32,055 bases of DNA from Anaerostipes sp. GTDB taxonomy: Bacteria; Bacillota; Clostridia; Lachnospirales; Lachnospiraceae. Below, in pieces: positions 1 to 7,448 of the stretch (within the stretch, counting starts at the first letter, position 1; each line of letters opens with the position of its first letter). The translations under genes and the position numbers were made by a program. The DNA is taken from NCBI GenBank assembly GCA_028704435.1, contig JAQWFL010000028.1:1-32055 (forward strand), read 5' to 3'. The notes under the pieces were generated by a model. The model worked only from the letters and a program-made list of their open reading frames with translations, searched no databases and had not been told where the DNA came from.

Positions 1-123
1 AAAGATTAGCCACAGCATGACACAATGCTGTAGAAAGAAGAATGTCGGAAAGCCGTGTGAGGGAAAACCTCATGCACGGTTTGATGAGGGGAAAGAGGGC
101 TTACGCCCTCTGACCTACTCTAC
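1..123 (+). mobile_element. Group II intron, 3' end (domains V and VI); rest lies left of the window
   Basis: Bases 51-84 fit the 34-nt domain V: AGCCGTG pairs with CACGGTT, and an inner GAGG/CCTC helix is capped by a GAAA-type loop. Domain VI follows at about 86-120, with an AGAGGG/CCCTCT hairpin and a CCTACTC strand whose A at 117 looks like the bulged branch-point adenosine. Counting six bases past that A, as in known introns, puts the 3' splice site after AC at 123. A 7-bp stem ACAGCAT/ATGCTGT at 12-31 may be the end of domain IV. No reverse transcriptase is visible; it would lie to the left. The intron is antisense to phnX and ends 5 bp from its stop. The class cannot be decided from this fragment. 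Confidence 0.85.
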
Positions 124-128
124 CTTAT

Positions 129-902
129 TTATTTTTTAATAATTTCCAAAAGCCCACGGATATCGTCGATTACATAATCTGCTCCTGCTTCTTTTAATAC
201 CTTTCTTGTTTCCTGACGTTTTATTTCCTGCTCCTCTTTTGACAATGCATCAAAGTCTTCTTTTGACAATGCCATCACTGAACTTCCTTCCACAATTCCA
301 ATGGAAATTACACCAGCATTCTTTCCTTCTTTGATATCAGAAACGGTATCTCCCACTTTAATTACAGCATCTACAGATGAAAGGTTAAGTTCCTGCATAT
401 TTTTAAATATCATATATGGATAAGGTCTTCCATATCCACCTACAGCATCTGCACTAAACCAGCAGTCTGGCTTGTATCCATTTTCTTCTGCTTTTGGAAC
501 TACAATATCCATCATTTCATCTGTATAACCTGTACTAGAACCAATCTTAAGCCCCATACTTCTTAATTCTTCTATTGTTTCTAACACGTATGGTTTTGGG
601 TCTGCAAACTGATTTAAAATCTTCAAAATCCCTGACTCACTTTTTTCGTATACTGCATCTACATCCTTATCTGTCCAGTCCTTTCCATAAATTCTCTTCC
701 ATTCTTCTCGAATTCTTGGCATTTTTAACATGGATTCAATATGGTCATGTTTTAACATTCCCATAGGTTCTCGCACCTCTTCAATGGTTGGAGTCATCCC
801 AAATTCTTTAAATGCCTCTACAAATGCCTGCACTGGTGCAAAACACCCGTAATCTACTGTTGTTCCTGCCCAGTCAAAAATAACTGCTTCTAAATTCTTC
901 AT
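129..902 (-). CDS. phnX: Phosphonoacetaldehyde hydrolase (phosphonatase)
   Basis: Cleaves the C-P bond of phosphonoacetaldehyde to acetaldehyde and phosphate, the last step of AEP breakdown; cytosolic. The 257-aa protein is a HAD-family hydrolase of normal length for PhnX. The nucleophile motif VIFDWAGTTVD has Asp10, with Asp12 of many HADs replaced by Ala as is typical of phosphonatases. Lys51 in GMLKHDH is the expected Schiff-base lysine of the cap domain. The motifs SSTGYT and VGDTVSDIKEG are the later HAD motifs. The start follows an AAAGGAG site inside the end of phnW, whose TAG stop directly abuts this ATG. It is the last gene of the phn operon; no terminator is seen before the intron 5 bp downstream. 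Confidence 0.97.
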   Translation of the reverse strand: MKNLEAVIFDWAGTTVDYGCFAPVQAFVEAFKEFGMTPTIEEVREPMGMLKHDHIESMLKMPRIREEWKRIYGKDWTDKDVDAVYEKSESGILKILNQFADPKPYVLETIEELRSMGLKIGSSTGYTDEMMDIVVPKAEENGYKPDCWFSADAVGGYGRPYPYMIFKNMQELNLSSVDAVIKVGDTVSDIKEGKNAGVISIGIVEGSSVMALSKEDFDALSKEEQEIKRQETRKVLKEAGADYVIDDIRGLLEIIKK

Positions 903-2006
903 CTAATTCTCCTTTGTCATGTCTGTTATAAATTCCTGAAAAATATCACATAGTTTTTCCATATCCTGCGGATGAATATCTCCAATATTTCCAATTCTAA
1001 AAGTATCTGCACTGGTTACTTTCCCTGGATATATGGCATATCCTCTCTCTTTGATAAAATAATACATGTCTTCAAAAGAAAACTCATGGCTTTCTGGATA
1101 AAAGAAAGTAGTAATAATAGGACTTTGGTGTTCTTCATCAATATAAGTTTTGATTCCCATTTCTTTCATTCTTCCAATTAAGATTTCATTGTTCTTTCGA
1201 TAACGCTGCTCTCTTTTTCTTACTCCACCTTCTTCTTTCAGTTCTTCCATTGCTTTTGCAAATGCTAAGACTACATGGGTTGGAGATGTAAATCTCCATT
1301 TTCCATCTATATTCATTGTCTCCCATTGTGCATATAAATCAAGGGATAAACTTCTTGAATTTCCTTTACATAACTTTAATACCTCTGTATTACAGATAAT
1401 AAATGAAAACCCTGGCACTCCCTGAATACATTTGTTAGCACTGCTAATCATAAAGTCTGGTCTTAACTGATCCAAGGGAATATCTACCCCTCCAAAACTT
1501 GACATAGCATCTAGAATAAAGATTTTTCCTGCATCATGAACAACTTTTCCTACAGCTTCAATATCATTTAATATTCCAGAAGTTGTCTCACAATGCACCA
1601 TAGATACATGGGTAATATCTTTGTCTGCATCTAGTATCTCTTCTACTTCCTTTGCATCTGGCACTTGGTCATAATTCCATTGCTTCAATATGTAATTTAA
1701 TCCTGCATATCGTGCAATCTCAGCCATACGTTCCCCATAAGCTCCATTGGCAAGAATTAATACTTTATCTTTATCTTTGATTGATGTGGTAAATACAGCT
1801 TCTACCCCTGCACTACCACTTCCCTGCATTAAAACTGTAGTATATTCATCTTCTGATACATGCCCAATCTCAAGAAGTTCTCTTCTGATTTTTTGTGTAA
1901 TGTTCTTGTAATCATCATCCCAGGTACAATGATCCACCATCATCTCTTTTTTCACTGATTCTGTTGTAGTTAATGGTCCTGGTGTCAATAATTTATACTG
2001 CTTCAT
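903..2006 (-). CDS. phnW: 2-aminoethylphosphonate--pyruvate transaminase
   Basis: PLP enzyme of 367 aa that moves the amino group of AEP to pyruvate, giving phosphonoacetaldehyde and alanine. The family start LLTPGPLTTTESVK, the GSGSAGVEA loop, the ILDAMSSFGG segment with the PLP-contacting Asp (about residue 166) and the SANKCIQGVPG motif with Lys192 as the Schiff-base lysine are all present. A strong AGGAGG site lies 7 bp before the ATG, in the 12-bp gap after the transporter frame. Being directly followed by phnX makes this the PhnWX phosphonatase pathway rather than C-P lyase, for which no gene is present. Confidence 0.97.
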   Translation of the reverse strand: MKQYKLLTPGPLTTTESVKKEMMVDHCTWDDDYKNITQKIRRELLEIGHVSEDEYTTVLMQGSGSAGVEAVFTTSIKDKDKVLILANGAYGERMAEIARYAGLNYILKQWNYDQVPDAKEVEEILDADKDITHVSMVHCETTSGILNDIEAVGKVVHDAGKIFILDAMSSFGGVDIPLDQLRPDFMISSANKCIQGVPGFSFIICNTEVLKLCKGNSRSLSLDLYAQWETMNIDGKWRFTSPTHVVLAFAKAMEELKEEGGVRKREQRYRKNNEILIGRMKEMGIKTYIDEEHQSPIITTFFYPESHEFSFEDMYYFIKERGYAIYPGKVTSADTFRIGNIGDIHPQDMEKLCDIFQEFITDMTKEN

Positions 2007-2018
2007 CTTTGCCTCCTG

Positions 2019-3008
2019 TTATTTACAGCTCTCTGATAATTTTTGATGTGCTTCTAACAAATCAACGGTTAGCGGTTCTTTAAATACTGTAGACTTCTTT
2101 GATTGATTTGCTGCATCTGCTTTCTCTCCCTTATAAATTGTGTTTGGGTAATATTTGATTAAATCTTTTCTTCCTTTTTTGATAATACATTCTGCCATTT
2201 TCATTGCAAGTTTATTTGTTTTGTCTCCTTTATCAATCACCGCAACAGATTCTGTTAAAGTAAAGTTTCCTTCTGTTGGGTCAATATAGTCAATTGGAAG
2301 TCCATCTTTTTTATCAGCAACTGCCTGGTGACGAAGTCCAAATCCAATGGCAACTTCACCTGCACGAACTTTTTTAATTGGTCCAGAACCTGATTCCTCT
2401 AAATGATCTCCTGCATTTTTGTAAATTCCTTTTAGAATTGTCTTTGCTTCACTTTCTCCATATTCATTGATTAACGCCTGAATCATTAACCATGCTGTAG
2501 ATGAACCTTTAATATCTGTCACTGAAATATGTCCCTTATATTCTGGTTTTGCAAGATCTTTTATTGATTTTGGCATGGCTAATTTATCTTTTTTCATTTC
2601 TTTCGTATTCACGATTAATGCACCTTCTTGTGCTGTAATTGGTGTGTAATAAGAAGGATACTGTGCAAGTGAATTTGTCTTAAAATCTAAGTCTAAAAAC
2701 ATATGATTTTTCTCTTCAGCACTGCTGATATAGTAAGAACTCATAGTAATTAAATCAGCCTCAATATTAGATTTTTCAGCGGTTAATTTTCCACCAAGTT
2801 CTGACGTTCCAAAAGATTGGAAAATATATTTATCCTTATATCCATTTTCATCTAACGTTTTTTTCATGACCTCTACTGCTTCATCATCTGCATTTGAATA
2901 GAATACAACCTTGTCATTTCCTTTCTTACTGCATCCTGTCATAACTCCTCCAACTGCCATAATCAGTGCAACGGCTGAAACCGCTAGTCTTTTTCCTAAT
3001 TTTCTCAT
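2019..3008 (-). CDS. Putative AEP-binding lipoprotein, likely internal start within the fused frame
   Basis: Met547 of the long frame begins a typical lipoprotein: a basic MRKLGKR, a hydrophobic stretch and a lipobox ending GVMTGC with Cys26, then a 300-aa binding domain (VVFYSNADDEAVEVMKKTL, DLITMSSYYISSAEEK, EYKGHISVTD, ESGSGPIKKV) like the 2-aminoethylphosphonate-binding family. An AAGGAG site lies 9 bp before this ATG, so separate translation of a 329-aa protein is likely. After export and lipidation it would sit on the outer face of the membrane and hand AEP to the permease. It could also be made only as the C-terminal part of the fusion. Confidence 0.8.
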   Translation of the reverse strand: MRKLGKRLAVSAVALIMAVGGVMTGCSKKGNDKVVFYSNADDEAVEVMKKTLDENGYKDKYIFQSFGTSELGGKLTAEKSNIEADLITMSSYYISSAEEKNHMFLDLDFKTNSLAQYPSYYTPITAQEGALIVNTKEMKKDKLAMPKSIKDLAKPEYKGHISVTDIKGSSTAWLMIQALINEYGESEAKTILKGIYKNAGDHLEESGSGPIKKVRAGEVAIGFGLRHQAVADKKDGLPIDYIDPTEGNFTLTESVAVIDKGDKTNKLAMKMAECIIKKGRKDLIKYYPNTIYKGEKADAANQSKKSTVFKEPLTVDLLEAHQKLSESCK

Positions 3009-4646
3009 GTTAATTCTCCTTTTTTGTGTATTTTTATGTGTAAGAAGGCAAACACCTCCTTTCGCAACTAAGTTTGTAAGTAAAATCAGCAGCGATAATA
3101 CAAATATCTCATTGAATTTAGCATAATGCTGCAACTCTTTGATTTTCGTTGTAATAACCATTGTTCTTGCTCCAGTAATGAAAATAATAGCACTGACTGT
3201 AACCATGGCATTTACAAAATAATAATTAAATACTTCTAAGATTGTTCCCCACGCATTAGGGGTAATAATTCTCACTAATGTTTTTATCCAACTGTCTCCC
3301 ATAAGTCTTGCTGTCGTCTCCCAGGAACGGTTCATTTTCTCTAAAGAACTTTTCATCATTAAAAATGGTGTGGAAAAGAAATGAATCACATTACAGACAA
3401 CGATAACAAGGAAGGTGTTTTGAATGGATGTTCCAGTAAATGTTAATAAAAATGCGATTCCTAACACCATTCCTGGAATTGTATTTGTAATTAATGCAAT
3501 TCCCTCTAGACATTTTTTCCATTTTGGGCTAATCTCACTTCTTGCTGTGACCAGTGCTGATCCATAGACAACCAAGGTACCAACAATCGCTGTCATAATA
3601 GCTACAAACAGTGAGTTCTTATATACTCCTAACAATGCAGTATCTGCAAACACTTCACTGATATGTGCAGTAGTAAAACTAATTTCATATGGCCATTCTG
3701 CCACAAATGGAATGATAAACAACACTACAAAAATAGAAAGCATACAGGTTAAAATTATGACAGATGCAACTGACATAATCCCATCTCTTGCTTTATTTTT
3801 ACGTAGTTCTACTACGGATATCTTGTTATAACGGATGTTATATCTCTCCACGTAAGTCAAAACTCCGATACTAATCACCGATGGAAGTAACATCATAATG
3901 GCTACCACTGCTCCCTGGTTAAAGTTTGGGACACTTCCTAGCATTTCATTGTACAAAGTTCCTGCGATAACCTGAAACCTACCTCCCACAGATGCAGGAA
4001 TTCCATAGTCTGTAAAACTTAAGAAAAAGCATTGTACAAGAGATGCAATTAATGTTCCCCACATAGGTCTTAAAATAGTGTTTAAGAACGTGCGTAATGG
4101 TTTATCTCCCATCACTTTTGATACGATAATAAATTTTTTGTCAATATATTGCATTGTATTATGTAGCAACAAAAATGATATTGGCAGTGTATAAATTACG
4201 TACCCAATAAGCAATCCATTGATTCCATATATATCAAAGAACTGGTGGTGAAATACCTTTGTTAAGAATCCCTGTTTTCCAAAAGAATAAATAATTGCAA
4301 ATCCATAAGTAATGGTAGGCAGTAACATTGGAAGCACTGCTAACGTAGAAATTACTTTCTTAAAAGCTGGATGTACATTGGTATAATTGATGGTATATGC
4401 CAGCACAAATGCCAATACCGTTGTAATCACTGCACTTAAAATAGAAACTCCTATACTATTACGAAATGCAGTAAAAAAATTATGATTCCATAAAATATTT
4501 TTGAAAAATTCTCCTGTAAATCCTTGTTCCCCAACACAGGCTTTATAAACAATCATTACCACTGGAACGAACAAAAAGAATAGGAACAATGCGATGGTAA
4601 ATAAATAGATTGCTTTTACTTCTTTCTTTTCTCTCATTTGATTCAC
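2019..4646 (-). CDS. AEP ABC transporter: permease and substrate-binding lipoprotein in one 875-aa frame
   Basis: Residues 1-546 are a two-module permease (PhnU/FbpB-like) with hydrophobic segments at about 12-34, 64-86, 98-121, 143-162, 196-213, 244-265, 290-315, 345-367, 385-405, 411-430, 470-492 and 512-535, and an EAA-type loop in each half (VSKVMGDKPLRTF near 175-187, TARLMGDSWIKTL near 445-457). The frame continues with no stop into residues 547-875, a complete phosphonate-type binding protein with its own lipoprotein signal (see next entry). The start is GTG, overlapping the ATPase stop as GTGA; an ATG three codons on is an alternative. Known systems of this kind normally have two genes here. 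Whether the cell makes a fusion, two proteins or both cannot be settled from sequence. Confidence 0.85.
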   Translation of the reverse strand: MNQMREKKEVKAIYLFTIALFLFFLFVPVVMIVYKACVGEQGFTGEFFKNILWNHNFFTAFRNSIGVSILSAVITTVLAFVLAYTINYTNVHPAFKKVISTLAVLPMLLPTITYGFAIIYSFGKQGFLTKVFHHQFFDIYGINGLLIGYVIYTLPISFLLLHNTMQYIDKKFIIVSKVMGDKPLRTFLNTILRPMWGTLIASLVQCFFLSFTDYGIPASVGGRFQVIAGTLYNEMLGSVPNFNQGAVVAIMMLLPSVISIGVLTYVERYNIRYNKISVVELRKNKARDGIMSVASVIILTCMLSIFVVLFIIPFVAEWPYEISFTTAHISEVFADTALLGVYKNSLFVAIMTAIVGTLVVYGSALVTARSEISPKWKKCLEGIALITNTIPGMVLGIAFLLTFTGTSIQNTFLVIVVCNVIHFFSTPFLMMKSSLEKMNRSWETTARLMGDSWIKTLVRIITPNAWGTILEVFNYYFVNAMVTVSAIIFITGARTMVITTKIKELQHYAKFNEIFVLSLLILLTNLVAKGGVCLLTHKNTQKRRINMRKLGKRLAVSAVALIMAVGGVMTGCSKKGNDKVVFYSNADDEAVEVMKKTLDENGYKDKYIFQSFGTSELGGKLTAEKSNIEADLITMSSYYISSAEEKNHMFLDLDFKTNSLAQYPSYYTPITAQEGALIVNTKEMKKDKLAMPKSIKDLAKPEYKGHISVTDIKGSSTAWLMIQALINEYGESEAKTILKGIYKNAGDHLEESGSGPIKKVRAGEVAIGFGLRHQAVADKKDGLPIDYIDPTEGNFTLTESVAVIDKGDKTNKLAMKMAECIIKKGRKDLIKYYPNTIYKGEKADAANQSKKSTVFKEPLTVDLLEAHQKLSESCK

Positions 4647-5413
4647 CCGACTTTTTCTTCTTCTAACATTTTTTCACGAAATAAAGAATAGATATTACTT
4701 CGCTTGATTTCTAGCTGATTTAAAATGAATTCCTCTACAAAAGAATCCGCTGGCGTCATAATTATTTCCTTTGGAGTTGCGTATTGTGCAACCCCTCCCT
4801 GATTAATAATTAGCACTTTATCAGATAGTGTAAGTGCCTCCTCTGGATCATGGGTTACAATAATTGTAGTTAAATGGTATTCCTTGGCAATGGTCTTAAT
4901 TCTATCCTTTATTGATTCTTTAATCACTCCATCCAAGGCACTTAATGGTTCATCTAACAGCAGAATCTTAGGACTCATTACCATAGTTCTTGCCAGTGCA
5001 ACCCTCTGTTTTTGTCCTCCTGATAACTGTTCAATCTTCTTATCTAAATGTTCTCTTAATCCTAATAAATCAATAAGGTCATCCACTTCTTCTTTTGTGG
5101 AAATTCCCGGCTTGTTGCGAAGTCCATATACAATATTTTCGTATGCATTTAAATTTGGAAACAGTGCATAGTCCTGAAAAACAATATTAAATCCTCTCTC
5201 TTCCATTGGAACTTTTGTAATATCTTTTTCTTGAAAAGAAAGTATCCCACTGTCAATATCGGTAATTCCTAAGATTAAGTTTAATAATGTTGTCTTTCCA
5301 CTTCCTGATGGTCCCAAAATAGAAACGATTTCTCCTTCTTCTATCTCAAGGCTAATTTTGTCTAATATGTTTTTTCCATCAAAGGATTTTGTAATCTTGT
5401 CTAGCTTTAGCAT
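4643..5413 (-). CDS. phnT: ABC transporter ATP-binding protein of the AEP importer
   Basis: ATPase of 256 aa with Walker A GPSGSGKT, Q-loop VFQDYALFPNL, signature LSGGQKQRVALAR, Walker B ILLLDEPLSALD and switch histidine in IIVTHDPEEA, the spermidine/iron/phosphonate importer subclass. The open frame extends 32 codons upstream, but the ATG at 5413 is preceded by AAGGAG with good spacing and matches the family start (LKLDKITKSF), so I take it as the start. At 256 aa it lacks most of the C-terminal regulatory domain found in longer PhnT/PotA-type ATPases of about 350 aa. It is the first gene of the phn operon. The symbol follows its context. Confidence 0.9.
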   Translation of the reverse strand: MLKLDKITKSFDGKNILDKISLEIEEGEIVSILGPSGSGKTTLLNLILGITDIDSGILSFQEKDITKVPMEERGFNIVFQDYALFPNLNAYENIVYGLRNKPGISTKEEVDDLIDLLGLREHLDKKIEQLSGGQKQRVALARTMVMSPKILLLDEPLSALDGVIKESIKDRIKTIAKEYHLTTIIVTHDPEEALTLSDKVLIINQGGVAQYATPKEIIMTPADSFVEEFILNQLEIKRSNIYSLFREKMLEEEKVG

Positions 5414-5557
5414 ATTTTTCTCCTTCTTTACTTTTTTTATTTTATTTTTACACTCATGCTTGTTTTCTTGGAACAATCTCATACTACAGACATTTCTCCA
5501 TGAAAACAATCAAATCAAAATTAAAAAATGTTAAATCAAAAGCAAGAAAAAAGAGCT

Positions 5558-5586
5558 ATTCTATGTAGAAATTCTACATAAAATAA
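5558..5586 (-). promoter_or_regulatory. Possible phn operon promoter
   Basis: On the minus strand TAGAAT (5558-5563) stands 17 bp after TTATTT (5581-5586). The -10 is a 5/6 match but the -35 is weak. The spacer is exactly filled by the palindrome described in the next entry, as expected for a repressed promoter. Inference only. Confidence 0.35.
5562..5580. promoter_or_regulatory. Candidate RpiR operator upstream of phnT
   Basis: TATGTAGAA-A-TTCTACATA is a palindrome with 9-bp arms and a 1-bp centre. Its core TGTAG-N5-CTACA (5564-5578) recurs just upstream of rpiR at 6482-6496. It lies about 150 bp before the phnT start, in the only gap between rpiR and the phn operon. It is also the top of the rpiR terminator stem, so its symmetry has a second possible explanation. 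Confidence 0.5.
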
Positions 5587-5601
5587 CTCTCCTTAATATA
5601 A

Positions 5602-6471
5602 TTATTGATGATATGCCTGAGATGTAATTAACTGGCTGTTTTCATCTAAACGTTTTGTATAAGTCTCATAATCACTAACCAAAATTCCCATAAAAATCAT
5701 ATCGACTACAGCTAACTGTGTAGATCTCGAGAAAATTGCATTTCCATATAAAAACTGCTCATTGGACAGACATATGGTAATATCTGCGTACTTACTTAAT
5801 AGGGTTTGATTGTAGTTGGTAATAATAATCGTTGTAGCTCCAGCTTTTTTAGCCTGTTTCATAACATCTACTGTATTTTTAGAATACCCTGTATAAGATA
5901 CTCCCACTGCCACATCCTCTTTTCCCAAGGCATTTGCACTAATATTCTGCAAATAAAAATCACCATATTGTTTACAGTTTATCCCCAGATACAACAACTT
6001 TGTAGTCAAATCTTCCACAGTTGTGGAGGAATTCTCCACCCCATAGACTGCAACTGTCCTTGCTCTCACAATTGCCTTCACTGCCAATTCTAACTGCCCT
6101 ACATCAATGCTCTTTAGAGACTCGTCTAGAAGCTGGGTTGTCTTTGTAATTACTTTAGCTGGAATATCTTCCATCTTATCTTCTCTTGAAATAGGAAATC
6201 CATAAAGAGATGGCTCTTTGTCCTTTTGCATGCTCTTATGTACTCTTTCCTTTGTCAATGCAAGCTTTAACTCCTTATAATTCTCAAGTCCAATTCCCTT
6301 TGCAAAGCGCATCACTGTTGGCTGGCTAACCTGTGCATCCCTTGCCAGTTGAGATATGGACATGTGTTCAATATCCCCATCATTAGACAGAAGATAATCT
6401 GCCACCTTTTGTTCTGACTTTCGAAGCTTGCTGTAACTCTTCTTTATAGTAAATGTAATTGATTCTTCCAC
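5602..6471 (-). CDS. RpiR-family transcriptional regulator (HTH plus SIS domain)
   Basis: A 289-aa regulator with an N-terminal HTH_6 domain (about 1-77; recognition region MSISQLARDAQVSQPTVMRFAKG at 37-59, given here in part) and a C-terminal SIS domain (about 125-255) carrying the phosphosugar-binding-type loops YGVENSST (143-150) and SYTGYSKNT (192-200). The start is GTG at 6469-6471 with GGAGG 5-6 bp before it. It lies between sdaAA and the phn operon, all on the same strand, and has its own terminator. Family members sense phosphorylated sugars or amino sugars; a phosphonate such as AEP or phosphonoacetaldehyde as ligand is inference from position and from shared palindromes. Confidence 0.92.
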   Translation of the reverse strand: MEESITFTIKKSYSKLRKSEQKVADYLLSNDGDIEHMSISQLARDAQVSQPTVMRFAKGIGLENYKELKLALTKERVHKSMQKDKEPSLYGFPISREDKMEDIPAKVITKTTQLLDESLKSIDVGQLELAVKAIVRARTVAVYGVENSSTTVEDLTTKLLYLGINCKQYGDFYLQNISANALGKEDVAVGVSYTGYSKNTVDVMKQAKKAGATTIIITNYNQTLLSKYADITICLSNEQFLYGNAIFSRSTQLAVVDMIFMGILVSDYETYTKRLDENSQLITSQAYHQ

Positions 6472-6480
6472 GATTCCTCC

Positions 6481-6497
6481 TTGTAGTTTTTCTACAA
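6481..6497. promoter_or_regulatory. Candidate RpiR auto-operator
   Basis: TTGTAG-TTTTT-CTACAA, 6-bp arms around 5 bp, shares TGTAG-N5-CTACA with the site at 5564-5578. It sits directly upstream of the rpiR ribosome-binding site, between the GGAGG and any upstream promoter (TTAACA, 17 bp, TTCTAT is a possible but weak one), where binding would block rpiR transcription. Confidence 0.5.
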
Positions 6498-6584
6498 AAA
6501 AATAGAAAGTATATATATTTTCACTGTTAAAAATATTTTACCTTCTATTATTCTATCAAAAAACAAAAGGGATGGAAACTTATT

Positions 6585-7448
6585 TTATTTCATGCTTTTA
6601 TAATGTTTCCCTGTGTCTGTCACTGCAAGCCCTCCCTGACTGGTTTCTTTATATGCACAAGGCATGACTTCTCCAATTTCCGCCATGGCATCTATAACTT
6701 CATCAAATGGAACCTTGCTTTCCACTCCTGCAATTGCCAAATCAGAGCTTGTAATGGCATTGACCGCCCCAATCACATTTCTTTTAATACAAGGAACTTC
6801 TACTAACCCGCCAATAGGATCACAAACCAATCCTAACAATCCTTTTAACGCAAACGCTCCGCTATGACAGATCTGTGTTGTTGTTCCATCTCTTAAAGCT
6901 GCAATAGCACCGGCCGCCATTGCACTTGCAGAACCAATCTCCGCCTGACAGCCTCCTTGGGCTCCGGAAATACTGGCACGATTGGAAATCACATCTCCAA
7001 TCCCTGCCGCCACATAAAGAGCATGGGTTATTTCCTCTTTTGTTGGATGATAAAAGGCATCATAAGCTAGAAGAACGGAGGATAACACTCCACATGATCC
7101 AGCGGTTGGTGCTGCTACAATTCGCTTCATACAAGCATTGGATTCCCCCATTTTTATAGCACCCTCTATGACTTTACTTATAAAGTCACCAGATATCATG
7201 ATTCCTTTTTGAATTGCCTGCTGGATTTTGGCTCCATCCCCACCAGATAATCCGCTTAAAGACCTTTGATTTCCATTGTAAGATTTATCTGCTTCCTTCA
7301 TGGCTTCAAATAAAGAATACATTTGTTCCATGGATTCTTGTTTCTTAACCTGACGCTCTAGCATATCTTCTTTTCTAATAATTTCCCAAAGAGTACACGA
7401 CTCCTCTCCTGCCCGCTGTATCATATTCTTCATTGATGTAAAACTCAT
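6585..7448 (-). CDS. sdaAA: L-serine dehydratase, iron-sulfur type, alpha subunit
   Basis: Catalytic subunit of the oxygen-sensitive enzyme that turns L-serine into pyruvate and ammonia. The 287-aa protein has the family blocks AAPTAGSCGV (112-121), GAQGGCQAEIGSASAMA and LVCDPIGGLVEVPCIKRN. Cys167, Cys209 and Cys220 have spacings of 42 and 11, the same as the three cluster-binding cysteines I recall for the single-chain Legionella enzyme (343, 385, 396), so a [4Fe-4S] cluster is expected. The ATG overlaps the beta-subunit stop as ATGA. The pyruvate made could feed PhnW, but a link is not shown by the sequence. Confidence 0.96.
   Translation of the reverse strand: MSFTSMKNMIQRAGEESCTLWEIIRKEDMLERQVKKQESMEQMYSLFEAMKEADKSYNGNQRSLSGLSGGDGAKIQQAIQKGIMISGDFISKVIEGAIKMGESNACMKRIVAAPTAGSCGVLSSVLLAYDAFYHPTKEEITHALYVAAGIGDVISNRASISGAQGGCQAEIGSASAMAAGAIAALRDGTTTQICHSGAFALKGLLGLVCDPIGGLVEVPCIKRNVIGAVNAITSSDLAIAGVESKVPFDEVIDAMAEIGEVMPCAYKETSQGGLAVTDTGKHYKSMK

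Larger units (their letters stand above)
5547..5590 (-). terminator. Intrinsic terminator of rpiR
   Basis: Read on the minus strand, 5574-5590 and 5552-5568 form a 17-bp stem with two G-U pairs and a 5-nt loop, ending in six U (5547-5552). On the plus strand the two wobble positions would be C-A mismatches, so the structure is selective for the rpiR transcript. It starts 12 bp after the rpiR stop. Confidence 0.75.

Noticed and set aside
5414..5509. N-terminal extension of the ATPase frame to 5509
   Set aside because: It has poor similarity to ABC proteins and covers the operon leader; a good ribosome-binding site serves the ATG at 5413.
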